From positions 250,473-314,472 of the forward strand of contig DIOL01000012.1 of NCBI GenBank assembly GCA_002423895.1: a DNA stretch of 64,000 nt, read 5' to 3'. Positions 37,874 through 46,109 of the stretch are shown here, one piece after another. Within the stretch, counting starts at the first letter, position 1, and the number at the start of each line of letters is the position of its first letter. A program made the translations under genes and the position numbers. Below the pieces are notes generated by a model, which did no database searches, was not told the origin of the DNA, and saw only the letters and a program-made list of their open reading frames with translations. Source of the stretch: Bacteroidales bacterium UBA5515 (lineage in GTDB: Bacteria; Bacteroidota; Bacteroidia; Bacteroidales; P3).

Positions 37874-38692
37874 ATGGCTTTAACTCGTATTTTAATTTCA
37901 GTAAAAACCTATCCTACACTATCTGCCACATACGATGAATTAGTTTGTACCGCAGGTTTTAGAGAGGATGGTTCTTGGATAAGAATTTATCCAGTCCCTT
38001 ACAGAAAACTAAAATATGCAGACAGATACGAAAAATGGCAATGGATAGAAATAGATATTGTCCGCAACACAAGAGATTTTAGAAAAGAGAGTTATAGACC
38101 TACCGATTTAGAAAAAGAAATTATAATAGGTGACTCTATCCCCACAATTAAAAATTGGAAACTTCGTAAAGACATTGCTTTGAAAAATGTTTATACCAAT
38201 ATGTCAGAACTTATTCAAGAAGCAAAAGATGAAACTATTGGTACATCATTAGCTGTTCTTAAGCCGAAAAAAGTTTTGGATTTTATTTGGGAGCCTTGTG
38301 AAAGAGAATGGGATAAGAAAAAGCTTGACGCAATAATAGCTAAACAAGCTCAGGGAAGTTTGTTCGACAATGAAGAAACAAAAAAGATATTTAAGATAGC
38401 AAAGAAAGTACCTTATAAATTTTCTTATGTATTTACCACCGATGACGATAAAGAACGTACTCTAATGGTAGAAGATTGGGAATTAGGAGAATTGTTCTGG
38501 AAATATGATAATGAAGAATTGGCATGCCAAAAAGTAAAAGAAAAATATTTTGACTATATGGTAAATAAATGTGATTTACATTTCTTTCTTGGCACAACTC
38601 AAAAATTTCATAATGTAGGACCTAACCCATTTATTATAATTGGTTTGTTTTATCCTCAAAAAGAAGACGAATCCCAACTTTCTCTATTTTAA
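37874..38692 (+). CDS. Partner protein of DUF488 gene, ending in a sliding-clamp-binding motif
   Basis: 272 residues, no signal peptide or membrane segment, family not recognised. The first 70 residues (RILISVKTYPTLSATYDELVC, GFREDGSWIRIYPVPYRKL, WQWIEIDIV) look like a compact beta fold with aromatic residues that could bind nucleic acid. The protein ends in ESQLSLF: QLSLF is an exact match to the bacterial beta-clamp-binding pentamer QL(S/D)LF used by polymerases and repair proteins. An internal QGSLF occurs near residue 157. It starts two bases after the DUF488 gene, so the two act together. A role at replication forks or in DNA repair or defence is inferred from the motif only. Confidence 0.7.
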   Translation: MALTRILISVKTYPTLSATYDELVCTAGFREDGSWIRIYPVPYRKLKYADRYEKWQWIEIDIVRNTRDFRKESYRPTDLEKEIIIGDSIPTIKNWKLRKDIALKNVYTNMSELIQEAKDETIGTSLAVLKPKKVLDFIWEPCEREWDKKKLDAIIAKQAQGSLFDNEETKKIFKIAKKVPYKFSYVFTTDDDKERTLMVEDWELGELFWKYDNEELACQKVKEKYFDYMVNKCDLHFFLGTTQKFHNVGPNPFIIIGLFYPQKEDESQLSLF

Positions 38693-38742
38693 TCATTTTT
38701 TACTATTACCAATTCTTATAAGTTTATACTAGACAAGAAATT

Positions 38743-38777
38743 AAAAAAGGGAAGTAGAAATTACTCTTACTCCCCTT
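38743..38777 (-). terminator. Rho-independent terminator of the first HU gene
   Basis: On the minus strand, a 10-bp stem (38768-38777 with 38747-38756, one G-T wobble) is followed by a run of six T (38748-38743), 26 bases after the HU stop codon. Confidence 0.82.
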
Positions 38778-38802
38778 TAGATTCCGAAAACCAATTCTCT
38801 AA

Positions 38803-39234
38803 CTACGGAGTTGGAGTTTCGTTTCCAGTTTTTGACTGCAATCCCTTGATGTCTATATCAATGATTGTGGCCTTAGTTTCCCTAAGCTTCTTGTAGAACC
38901 TTTGAGAAGGACGGAAACGTACATACTTCCTTGTGATGGTTTCTGCAGTTACGTCCTCTAAGATATCAACAGCTTTGGCTGTGATTTTGAAATAAAATTT
39001 CCCTAAATCACCTAACTCAACAGGATTTCCCTGAAGAATTTGCCAAGTTACAACTGTTTCAAGTTGTCTTAGGGTTGCGAGAATATCACCAGCTGATAGT
39101 GATGATGTCTCTGAAATCATTTGAGCTATTTCCTCAAATCCCACTGTTTCGTTATGAAATATCCTTCCAAGGAATTTCTCACCCGGTGTGGAGCCGGTTC
39201 GGATGTTGCGTTTAACGCGAACTACTCTGACCAT
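38803..39234 (-). CDS. HU-family DNA-binding protein (Bacteroidota HU-related type), copy 1
   Basis: 143 residues, longer than classical HU (about 90). The HU core is visible from GEKFLGRIFHNETVGFEEIAQMISETSSLSAGDILATLRQLE (helices) to VELGDLGKFYFKI and RKYVRFRPSQRFYKKL (the DNA-binding arm and C-terminal strand). This is the Bacteroidota HU-related (HU-HIG/TIGR01201) type, with a proline/threonine-ending tail (ETPTP). It has a paralogue at 55186-55617 of identical length and roughly 75-80 percent identity by eye. The gene is monocistronic, has its own terminator, and its upstream 107 bases are nearly identical to those of the paralogue. Probably a nucleoid or regulatory DNA-bending protein. 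Confidence 0.88.
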   Translation of the reverse strand: MVRVVRVKRNIRTGSTPGEKFLGRIFHNETVGFEEIAQMISETSSLSAGDILATLRQLETVVTWQILQGNPVELGDLGKFYFKITAKAVDILEDVTAETITRKYVRFRPSQRFYKKLRETKATIIDIDIKGLQSKTGNETPTP

Positions 39235-39258
39235 ATTTTTAATATTTAATGTTTAATA

Positions 39259-39365
39259 TTCGATTAAATTTAATTGAGCTCAAATTAAAATATAACTTAA
39301 TTATAAATTAAAATAATTTCAATTTATAAATATTATATACCAAAAAATAAAAATGTTTCAGTATT
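39259..39365 (-). promoter_or_regulatory. 107-bp conserved leader/promoter upstream of HU copy 1
   Basis: Aligned without gaps to 55641-55747, 99 of 107 bases are identical by my count. It contains a TTGAGCTCAA dyad. The strong conservation in non-coding sequence marks it as the promoter and leader, or as part of a duplicated unit. Confidence 0.75.
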
Positions 39366-39523
39366 CAGGTGATTTTTTGGATCTTTTTTTCAAATAATTT
39401 TTATTTCATTGATTAGCTGACACTTTCTTTACTTTTATTTTTTACTTTTCCTTATTTTACTTTCAATATTTGCCTTCTATCTGTATATTTTTTCAACCTA
39501 TTATTTAAACTAAATCCTCCTTC

Positions 39524-39566
39524 AAAAAGGACTTAGTTCTTACCCCTCAAGGACTAAGTCCTTTTT
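39524..39566. repeat. Long inverted repeat built on the ACTAAGTCC core
   Basis: AAAAAGGACTTAGT (39524-39537) and its exact reverse complement (39553-39566) flank a 15-base loop; A- and T-runs lie on both sides, as in a bidirectional terminator. A degenerate copy (ACTAAATCC) sits just upstream. No gene ends here: the flanking genes diverge. The same core recurs at 55832-55942. Confidence 0.85.
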
Positions 39567-39654
39567 TAGCTTACTTAATTACCTAATATGCTAATAGTTA
39601 CAAACCTCATTTTATCACTCCTAATCAATCAATTAAATATTCTTTAATAAAACA

Positions 39655-39682
39655 TTTGATGTATAAAAAAGTATTAACTTTG
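39655..39682 (+). promoter_or_regulatory. Promoter of the HNH nuclease gene
   Basis: TTTG (39655-39658), 16-base spacer and TAACTTTG (39675-39682). It lies downstream of the earliest in-frame start codons, so translation most likely begins at the ATG at 39731. Confidence 0.5.
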
Positions 39683-39730
39683 AAGCTAGTAATAAACACT
39701 GATAGGATATCTTATAAAAGAATATTCAAT

Positions 39731-40687
39731 ATGAAAAGACCTAAATTAGATTTGAATAGAAATAGCAAAATTGATGCTAAACAAGCTTTTGAAAAATTAA
39801 TCCCTTTTATTGATATTAGAGAACATATAATTGATTTTCTGGCAGGTGCAATTGATTTCGCAGATACGTTGAATAGCAATAATTGGAATGTAAATTTAGA
39901 TAAAAATGAAAAATTCATTCGTTTTAATGTTGGACAAGAGTATTGTATTGAAATATCAAAACAGGATATATTAATTATTTGTGATCGAACAACTTTAAAG
40001 TCATACATAAATACCAAGTCAATACCTATTATTTTTAGAGGACATATTGGAAAAGAAAGAGTAGATTCTATAAATATTGATGAAGTCCCAAATTGTTTAT
40101 CGAAGACTAAAAATAGCGTTGGATGCATTATTAAAACATCAGATATTCCAAATTATTTAAATCTATTCATACAAAGCAACCGTGATTTTATTAAATCAGC
40201 AATAAACACTAATTTAATGCCCCAAATGAGAGAAGCTCATTCCAAAGGTGTTATTGAATATATAAATAATGAATATAATAAGAATATTTCTAATCCTATT
40301 TATGCGAAAACGAATTTAAAAACTTTATCACAATTTCTTGAGGAAGAAAATAGGATAATTAAAAAAGCTCAAAGGCTTAGCTCTGAGAAAAGAAGGGAAT
40401 TATTATCCAAATCAAATCCAACACCAGATAAAATAACAGTAAGCCAAGTTGTATTTAAGAGAAATCAATATGTAGTGATAGAAGTTCAGGAAAGAGCAAA
40501 TGGAATTTGTGAAAAATGTAGAAAGCCCGCACCTTTTAGAACAGATAATGAGGATAAACCTTATTTAGAAGTTCATCATATAATTCCGCTGGCAGAAGGA
40601 GGAGAGGATACAGTTGAAAATGCAATAGCTTTATGTCCTAATTGTCATAGACATGCTCATTATGGAAAAAATACATTTAAAATATAA
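39731..40687 (+). CDS. HNH endonuclease domain protein
   Basis: 318 residues from the ATG at 39731; the frame is open back to a TTG-ATG at 39656, but a promoter lies inside that stretch. The C-terminal 65 residues are an HNH nuclease: GICEKCRKP (first CxxC), VHHIIPLAEGGEDTVENAIALCPNCHRHAHYG (catalytic HH, Asn, second CxxC and His). The N-terminal 250 residues (IDIREHIIDFLAGAIDFADT, YCIEISKQDILIICDRT) are not recognised. HNH proteins of this shape are found among restriction and defence nucleases. It is monocistronic and lies between an HU gene and a methyltransferase remnant. Confidence 0.82.
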   Translation: MKRPKLDLNRNSKIDAKQAFEKLIPFIDIREHIIDFLAGAIDFADTLNSNNWNVNLDKNEKFIRFNVGQEYCIEISKQDILIICDRTTLKSYINTKSIPIIFRGHIGKERVDSINIDEVPNCLSKTKNSVGCIIKTSDIPNYLNLFIQSNRDFIKSAINTNLMPQMREAHSKGVIEYINNEYNKNISNPIYAKTNLKTLSQFLEEENRIIKKAQRLSSEKRRELLSKSNPTPDKITVSQVVFKRNQYVVIEVQERANGICEKCRKPAPFRTDNEDKPYLEVHHIIPLAEGGEDTVENAIALCPNCHRHAHYGKNTFKI

Positions 40688-40943
40688 AATAGCATGATAA
40701 ATCTGTTTGTTATCCCTTTAATACTATATTATCTTTATATTTAATTAATGCATTATATTGATTAATACTTGACTCTAATAAATCAGAAAAAGACCTATAC
40801 ATATCTAATAAAATATGGAATGTTTTACATGGGCATAAGGTGAAATTATGGAATGTATTCTCTTCATTTATTCTATTTCTTTTTAAAGTTACATTTATAA
40901 GTTGAACTTGGGATTCCTTACTTTGTTATTTTTCTAATATTAT

Positions 40944-40969
40944 AAAAGAGAGGGATAATTCCCCCTCTC
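40944..40969 (-). terminator. Terminator-like hairpin downstream of the methyltransferase remnant
   Basis: GAGAGGG/CCCTCTC (40948-40954 with 40963-40969) with a short T-run on the minus strand (40944-40947). Confidence 0.6.
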
Positions 40970-40997
40970 AAGTAGATAATTCTTATTGATTACTTAA

Positions 40998-41199
40998 TTA
41001 GTCTTCTGTATTTTTGAATATAAAGAAGACATAACCAAAGTATTCTTTGTAAATATGAAATACTTCAATGAAAATAGAACATTCTTCCAAATAGCCTCCG
41101 GTATCCGACATTCTTAACTATTTAGGAGAAATAGCAGGAGAATTAACGATAGAAGATATACTACCAATATATTCTCTAAGTTCTGTATTGGGAAATAAT
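40998..41199 (-). pseudogene. Remnant of a class I SAM methyltransferase gene
   Basis: The minus-strand frame ends in KEYFGYVFFIFKNTED, nearly identical to the last residues of the intact methyltransferase at 48637-49413 (KEYFGYVFFIFKNIQD), and the 45 or so bases around it also match. The frame extends upstream through GGYLEECSIFIEVFHIY, is broken by an in-frame TAG near 41120, and continues with ELREYIGSISSIVNSPAISPK. The SAM-binding N-terminus is missing. The upstream part differs from the intact gene, so this is a related gene and not a recent exact copy. Confidence 0.75.
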
Positions 41200-41273
41200 T
41201 AGATATTGTAATAGAATATATAGAGATGTTATGTATCTCTATTGCTACCTAATAAACCAATAATTTAAATAGT

Positions 41274-41996
41274 TCAATGATATAATATTTTTGTTTTTAT
41301 CTTTCTATAATATTTTGAGGAAGTACAATTGATATATTTAAATAGCAAATCGTGATTTAAAATTATAGATGTATAAGCTATTTCTAAACCCTCATTTATA
41401 TAGTTTTTTGTAGCTTTAATTAAAGAAGTCTTTTCATATTTATTCTTATGTTTTAATCCATAAAGTCTTGTATATAAGATAGATTTTCCTGTGGAAATAT
41501 AGTATAGGTATAAAAGTGTTTCAACTCCAAATCGCGATTCTTTCATCCTTCCTAAAATAGGCTCAATATCTTTTTTTAAAAGTACTCTTTCTCCTGTCAA
41601 TATTTTAAGGGGATTGATTTCCTTACTTAGAATATTTACTGTTGAATAACCTAAGGTCATATTGCATTTATTTCTTAAATGTTCGACTACCATTTGATAA
41701 ACGTAATTATATGGAATTATTATTTGATCGGCATCAACAAAAACTATTATATCGTTTGTTGCATATTCAACTCCTACAGCCATTGCATATCCCTTACCTT
41801 TATTTTTTGGCAAATTTATATCTATTATATCAATTTGTTGTTTTAAGTCTTTAATTATTCCTTCTGTATTATCAGTGGAGCCATCATTTACTACTATAAT
41901 TTCGTTAACTATTGAAAAAGTCTGAATTGAAAGAATTACATTTCTAATTGTTTTTTCTTCATTCAGTACACATATAATTGCTGTTATTTTTTCCAT
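41274..41996 (-). CDS. GT2-family glycosyltransferase
   Basis: 240 residues of the GT-A fold. MEKITAIICVLNEEKTIRNVILS is the standard N-terminal strand-helix, IIVVNDGSTDNT binds the nucleotide sugar, GKGYAMAVGVEYA and IIVFVDADQII (DxD equivalent) follow. It looks like a polyprenyl-phosphate or lipid-directed GT2. The length is short, without C-terminal membrane segments, although residues about 195-240 are poorly conserved. It is the last gene of the tetR-led lipid operon, one base after the acyltransferase stop. Confidence 0.88.
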   Translation of the reverse strand: MEKITAIICVLNEEKTIRNVILSIQTFSIVNEIIVVNDGSTDNTEGIIKDLKQQIDIIDINLPKNKGKGYAMAVGVEYATNDIIVFVDADQIIIPYNYVYQMVVEHLRNKCNMTLGYSTVNILSKEINPLKILTGERVLLKKDIEPILGRMKESRFGVETLLYLYYISTGKSILYTRLYGLKHKNKYEKTSLIKATKNYINEGLEIAYTSIILNHDLLFKYINCTSSKYYRKIKTKILYH

Positions 41997-41997
41997 A

Positions 41998-42804
41998 TTA
42001 TTTTTTTAGGTTATAAACTTGTTGTTTCACCCATTGAGCCCATGCGTCTGTTGACTTTGATTTATCAAATGTGCTATATGAAATAGCTTTCCCTATTTTA
42101 ACGCGTATAGTTTTATTTCTTTTGTTAAATATTTCATGTGGCAGCATTGATAATTCTATTGTTGCTTTGATTCCTAATGCTTTTCTGATGACATAAATAA
42201 AATAGAACAAATATGAGTTTTTTCCATAAAAATAAAAAGGAATAATGTCTCGCTGGTTATCAACGGCTTGTTTGATAAAGCTCTTTTTCCAATGAGAATC
42301 TTCGATTTTTCGATTTTTCACTCTCGAAACAAGTCCTGCGGGGAAATGAGTAATGGGCAAATTAGATGCAAATAGTTTTTGAAGTTCAATTGTATAGTTC
42401 TTAGGATTTGTGCCAAAAACATTTACTGCAGCAATTTTAGATTTCAAATGTGGTATTAACAAAAAAGATTCATTACCAATTGCTCTAAAATCACCATATT
42501 TTTTACCAATAGTATATGTAAAAATTAAACCATCTATAAAACCAAATGGGTGGTTTGCAACAAAAAAGCATTTACCATTCTCTGGTAAATTATCAATTCC
42601 ATCTATTTCCACTTTAATATTTAATTCTTCTATTATCTTAGACAAAAAATCGATTCCTTCATAATCGGAATATTTTGTAAGAATTCTATTGATTTCTTTT
42701 TCTCTAATAAATAATTTTAAAAAGTAAATGCAATACTTAGGCATATTTAGCAATAAGGTTGACTTGCTTTTTAATATAAGTTTATTTAAGTCAATATAAT
42801 CCAT
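41998..42804 (-). CDS. Lysophospholipid acyltransferase family protein (NHPFG type)
   Basis: 268 residues. The acyltransferase motif NHPFGFIDG near residue 90 is the H-x4-D catalytic block, here as the NHPFG-x-DG version seen in Bacteroidota glycerol or ornithine/glycine-lipid acyltransferases. FPAGLVSRVKNRKIEDSHWKK is the second conserved block, and FYFYGKNSYLFYFIYVIRK the third. It transfers an acyl group to a lipid precursor at the inner membrane. It follows the patatin gene by two bases and precedes the GT2 gene by one, tight operon spacing. Confidence 0.85.
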   Translation of the reverse strand: MDYIDLNKLILKSKSTLLLNMPKYCIYFLKLFIREKEINRILTKYSDYEGIDFLSKIIEELNIKVEIDGIDNLPENGKCFFVANHPFGFIDGLIFTYTIGKKYGDFRAIGNESFLLIPHLKSKIAAVNVFGTNPKNYTIELQKLFASNLPITHFPAGLVSRVKNRKIEDSHWKKSFIKQAVDNQRDIIPFYFYGKNSYLFYFIYVIRKALGIKATIELSMLPHEIFNKRNKTIRVKIGKAISYSTFDKSKSTDAWAQWVKQQVYNLKK

Positions 42805-42806
42805 GC

Positions 42807-43688
42807 TTACTTAGTGATATTTATTAAATAATTACGAACCGCTTTATTTGCCACAAATTCTCCATATTTGATTAATTCGTCGGCTCTATGGAAATCAAAA
42901 GTACTTGCTCTGTTGCTTGGAATATTAATTAAAATGTCTGGTTTATATTTCTCAATATTTAGTTCTGCAATTTTATGTACCATATAAGAAGAAGAGGTTG
43001 TAAGAAGAGAAATATAACCTATGCTCCTTTTGTTACCTGTTGCAATGAGCCTTGATAACTTATCTGCCATATTTTTTAAATTATAATTATTTTGAGGTGA
43101 ATTTAATAAATTATTCTCTTCAATAAAACTTTCTTTCTCCCCATACAAATTCACAACAACAAGAATGTCATTCGATTGACGAATAACATGCTCTATAGGA
43201 ATAGGATTTAAAACACCTCCATCAACAAGTATTGTATTTTTATACATTACAGGTGTAAAAACCGCAGGTATTGCTATCGATGCACGTATAGCTTCGTAAT
43301 AACTTCCTTTTTCAAAAACTATAGACTTTTCATTTAGAATGTCAGTTGCAATAGCAGTAAAAGGGATATTCATATCTTCAATATTCATATCTGGGATAAA
43401 GTCTTTCATTTTTTCTAAAACCCTTTCTCCCTTTAAAAGACCTTGGTTTTTGATAGAAATATCCATAAGCCCCCATATTGCTTTTCTATCTAATGTTTTA
43501 ACCCATTGGCTATAATTATCTAATTTACCCATTGCATAAAGGCCACCTATCATGGCACCTATAGAAGAACCACTAATGGATGTTATCTTAAATCCATTGT
43601 TTTCAAGGGCTTTAATTACTCCTATCTCGGCTAAACCTCTTGCTCCTCCACTTGATAAAACTAAAGCTATATTTTTATTTGTATTCAT
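42807..43688 (-). CDS. Patatin-like phospholipase
   Basis: About 293 residues from the ATG at 43688; another ATG at 43724 would overlap the upstream gene by 50 bases. The patatin lipase features are clear: oxyanion-hole SSGGARGLAEIGVIKAL, nucleophile GSSIGAMIGGLYA (GxSxG), and the catalytic aspartate in DGGVLNPIPIEHV. Patatins hydrolyse acyl chains from phospholipids. In this operon, next to two acyltransferases, it could remodel acyl chains, which is inferred from order. The shorter start overlaps the PlsC-like gene by 14 bases. Confidence 0.9.
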   Translation of the reverse strand: MNTNKNIALVLSSGGARGLAEIGVIKALENNGFKITSISGSSIGAMIGGLYAMGKLDNYSQWVKTLDRKAIWGLMDISIKNQGLLKGERVLEKMKDFIPDMNIEDMNIPFTAIATDILNEKSIVFEKGSYYEAIRASIAIPAVFTPVMYKNTILVDGGVLNPIPIEHVIRQSNDILVVVNLYGEKESFIEENNLLNSPQNNYNLKNMADKLSRLIATGNKRSIGYISLLTTSSSYMVHKIAELNIEKYKPDILINIPSNRASTFDFHRADELIKYGEFVANKAVRNYLINITK

Positions 43689-44244
43689 GTAATTGAAATT
43701 TTTCTGGATATTTTGCTGTAACATTTTTATACATATTATTTATTTGTTGTATCACTAAGTTTATATCTTGTCGAGAATCAATAATTCCTTTTATCTCAAT
43801 TTCTTTTTTCTTATAATCTATACTTGCTACTATAATGGGTACATTTGCTCGAGATGCCATATAATAAAAACCTTTATCCCATTTATTCGTTTTTGCCAAT
43901 TTCCCCTCAGGAGAAAGAACTACATGCATAAATTTATCTTCTTTGAGTATTTTGGTTACTTTTATGATTGCATTTTCTCCTTTAACTCCTCTAACAGGAA
44001 TGGATCCATACCATTTCATTAACAAATTCATTGGAAAATAAAACAACTCTTTTTTGGATAAAAAGATATGGTTTATTCCATATTCATTTATTGCTAACTT
44101 TCCATATAATGCATCAAAATAACTTGTATGAGGTGCAAAAATCACAATAGAACTATTTATATAATTTGGAAAGTTATCCTTAATCTCCCAACCTAAAATA
44201 TATTCAAGAACAAATCCCGATATTGTCTTTGTTGTTTTTTTCAC
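43675..44244 (-). CDS. PlsC-like 1-acylglycerol-3-phosphate acyltransferase
   Basis: 189 residues from a GTG at 44244, one base after the stop of the upstream gene; this start puts the protein in line with family N-termini (KTTKTISGFVLEYILGW). An ATG at 44295 would overlap the upstream gene by 50 bases. The catalytic block APHTSYFDALYG (HTSxxD) and the later LSPEGKLAKTNKWDKGFYYMA (EG-x-R-like substrate block) identify the PlsC/LPLAT family. It acylates a glycerolipid at the membrane. Overlaps the patatin gene. Confidence 0.85.
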   Translation of the reverse strand: MKKTTKTISGFVLEYILGWEIKDNFPNYINSSIVIFAPHTSYFDALYGKLAINEYGINHIFLSKKELFYFPMNLLMKWYGSIPVRGVKGENAIIKVTKILKEDKFMHVVLSPEGKLAKTNKWDKGFYYMASRANVPIIVASIDYKKKEIEIKGIIDSRQDINLVIQQINNMYKNVTAKYPEKFQLHEYK

Positions 44245-44245
44245 C

Positions 44246-44923
44246 TTAATTATTTTTATCACGTTCGTCTGCAAACTTAAGTAATTGTAAACCATCCTTA
44301 ATATTGGATATTAAAAGAATTAGTGTTGAAAAAGAGGCAAAGTAAACAAATGTTCCATTAAATATTACTTCAATAATTAGTACCAAACATATTATTAATC
44401 TAACTTCCGTTGGTCCAAGCAGACCTGAATCAATAGAATATTTGTTTGTTATTTTGTATCTTAAAAGTGTAATTATCATTTCTAAAGCATACATTACAAT
44501 AAAACCATATCCAATTAATTCCCATTGAGAGCCAAGATAAAGAATAAAACCAATCCCTATTGCGGTAATACCAATCCAATCAATCATTATATCAAGACAA
44601 AATCCATACCATTTTCTTGGTTTTGATCTATAGTAAGCCAAACGACCATCAAGAGAATCTCCAAACCAATTAATAAAACATCCAACTATCCCAAGTAATA
44701 GAAAGTTTGAGTTAATGAAAGCCCCTAAAACAAAACTGAGTCCAACTATCAAATTACCAACTAAACCTATGACTGATAAGATATTTGAACTTATGCATGG
44801 AGGAATACATTGGACTAAAAACGCAATTGCCTTTTGTTCATATTTTCTTGTAATATTGGTTCTTTCTCTATCTTTAGCAATTACTTTAAGTACATTGTCT
44901 AATAATTCTTTATTTTTCTTCAT
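44246..44923 (-). CDS. CDP-alcohol phosphatidyltransferase family protein
   Basis: 225 residues with about six membrane segments. The catalytic signature appears as DSLDGRLAYYRSKPRKWYG followed by FCLDIMIDW, i.e. D-x2-D-G-x2-A...G-x3-D-x3-D, with Tyr in place of the usual Arg after Ala. The family moves a phosphatidyl or other CDP-linked group onto an alcohol (phosphatidylglycerol, phosphatidylinositol or phosphoceramide headgroups). The acceptor cannot be read from sequence. It sits 34 bases after the WecA-like gene. Confidence 0.9.
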   Translation of the reverse strand: MKKNKELLDNVLKVIAKDRERTNITRKYEQKAIAFLVQCIPPCISSNILSVIGLVGNLIVGLSFVLGAFINSNFLLLGIVGCFINWFGDSLDGRLAYYRSKPRKWYGFCLDIMIDWIGITAIGIGFILYLGSQWELIGYGFIVMYALEMIITLLRYKITNKYSIDSGLLGPTEVRLIICLVLIIEVIFNGTFVYFASFSTLILLISNIKDGLQLLKFADERDKNN

Positions 44924-44957
44924 ATATATTTATAATATTATTATGCCTATTTAAAAT

Positions 44958-46100
44958 TTAATTTTCATTATGCAACGAATGACATATTCTTTTTTTATTC
45001 ATTCCTTTTATTCTGAACTTAGTAAAATAGATTATTGCTCTAAAGTACAATATAAATAAAACAATCATTAATGGAATAAATATATTATCAGTAAATATAG
45101 TTGATAATATTATTCCTATTATAGAAATAAAAATAGAAGATGTTAGTGTTATTAATGTGCTTGTTTGATGACATGCTCCTGTTCTAATAAGTAAATGATG
45201 TATGTGCGATTTATCCGGATTAAATGGAGATTTTCCTTTTTTTATTCGAGCACAAAATACTCTTAATGTGTCTGCAAGTGGGATAAAGAAAAGAAGAACA
45301 ATAACACCTATCTTTGATTTAATCTCAAAGCCAAGTATATTAATATCACTACCATAACTTCCATTATATTGTATTGCTGCAATCATTACTGAAGCTAATA
45401 TCATTCCTATTGAAAGCGATCCTGTATCGCCCATAAATATCCTTGAAGGCTCCCAATTGAAATGAAGGAATCCTAAAATAGCTCCTATTATAGAAACACA
45501 AACAGACGACCAAAAGAATACATTTCCAAAACAATTTTTACAATAACCATCTGGCACCAAAAATGAAAAGAAAATAAGTATAGGAATAAATACTGCTAAA
45601 GCTATTACTGATGCTTGTCCATCAATTCCATCAATCAAATTAAATGTATTAATAACAACAATATAGAAAAATATTGTTCCGATATAACTAAACCAAATTG
45701 ATGTTTCATAAAATCCTAAGAAACCATAGAAATTGTCTAATCTTAATCCCATTTTACAAAAGAATAAAATAAAAGCTACTTCGATTAGTAATTTGTTTCT
45801 AGCTCTTAATGGATTTAAATCATCCATAATCCCGACAATTACAATACATAAAATTACATTTATGTAATATAATGCGAGCTCAATAGATACACCTCTTGTA
45901 ATAGAAGGAAGAGCAAATATATATGAAATTAAAAATCCAAAGAAAATCACAACTCCTCCCAAATTATTTTTTTTATTCTTATGAATCTTCCTCCCTCCTG
46001 ACACGTCAAAAATTTCGTATTTCGACATTAATTTAATAAAAACGGGCATAAAAATAAGCACCAACAGTAGAGATATAAAAAAACAATAAAACAGTGTCAT
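44958..46100 (-). CDS. WecA/MraY-family glycosyl-phosphoprenyl transferase
   Basis: 380 residues with about ten membrane segments. GLIDGIDGQA-like NLIDGIDGQASVIA and RIFMGDTGSLSIG carry the aspartates that bind Mg and UDP-sugar, and DKSHIHHLLIRTG is the HIHH motif characteristic of WecA/TagO-type enzymes. The enzyme loads GlcNAc-1-phosphate or a related sugar phosphate on undecaprenyl phosphate, starting O-antigen, capsule or teichoic-type polymers. It is nine bases from fabZ, in the middle of the lipid operon. Confidence 0.92.
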   Translation of the reverse strand: MTLFYCFFISLLLVLIFMPVFIKLMSKYEIFDVSGGRKIHKNKKNNLGGVVIFFGFLISYIFALPSITRGVSIELALYYINVILCIVIVGIMDDLNPLRARNKLLIEVAFILFFCKMGLRLDNFYGFLGFYETSIWFSYIGTIFFYIVVINTFNLIDGIDGQASVIALAVFIPILIFFSFLVPDGYCKNCFGNVFFWSSVCVSIIGAILGFLHFNWEPSRIFMGDTGSLSIGMILASVMIAAIQYNGSYGSDINILGFEIKSKIGVIVLLFFIPLADTLRVFCARIKKGKSPFNPDKSHIHHLLIRTGACHQTSTLITLTSSIFISIIGIILSTIFTDNIFIPLMIVLFILYFRAIIYFTKFRIKGMNKKRICHSLHNEN

Positions 46101-46109
46101 AATGAATTA

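Larger units (their letters stand above)
40688..41273. other. Intergenic region with a decayed methyltransferase gene
   Basis: About 590 bp without an intact gene. It holds a minus-strand methyltransferase remnant (40998-41199), its likely terminator (40944-40969) and a hairpin ATAGAGAT/ATCTCTAT (41220-41242, 7-base loop) downstream of the glycosyltransferase gene. Confidence 0.65.

Noticed and set aside
43688..43724. ATG at 43724 as patatin start
   Set aside because: It overlaps the upstream acyltransferase by 50 bases, and the extra 12 residues are not part of the family; the ATG at 43688 precedes the SSGGARG block by a normal distance.
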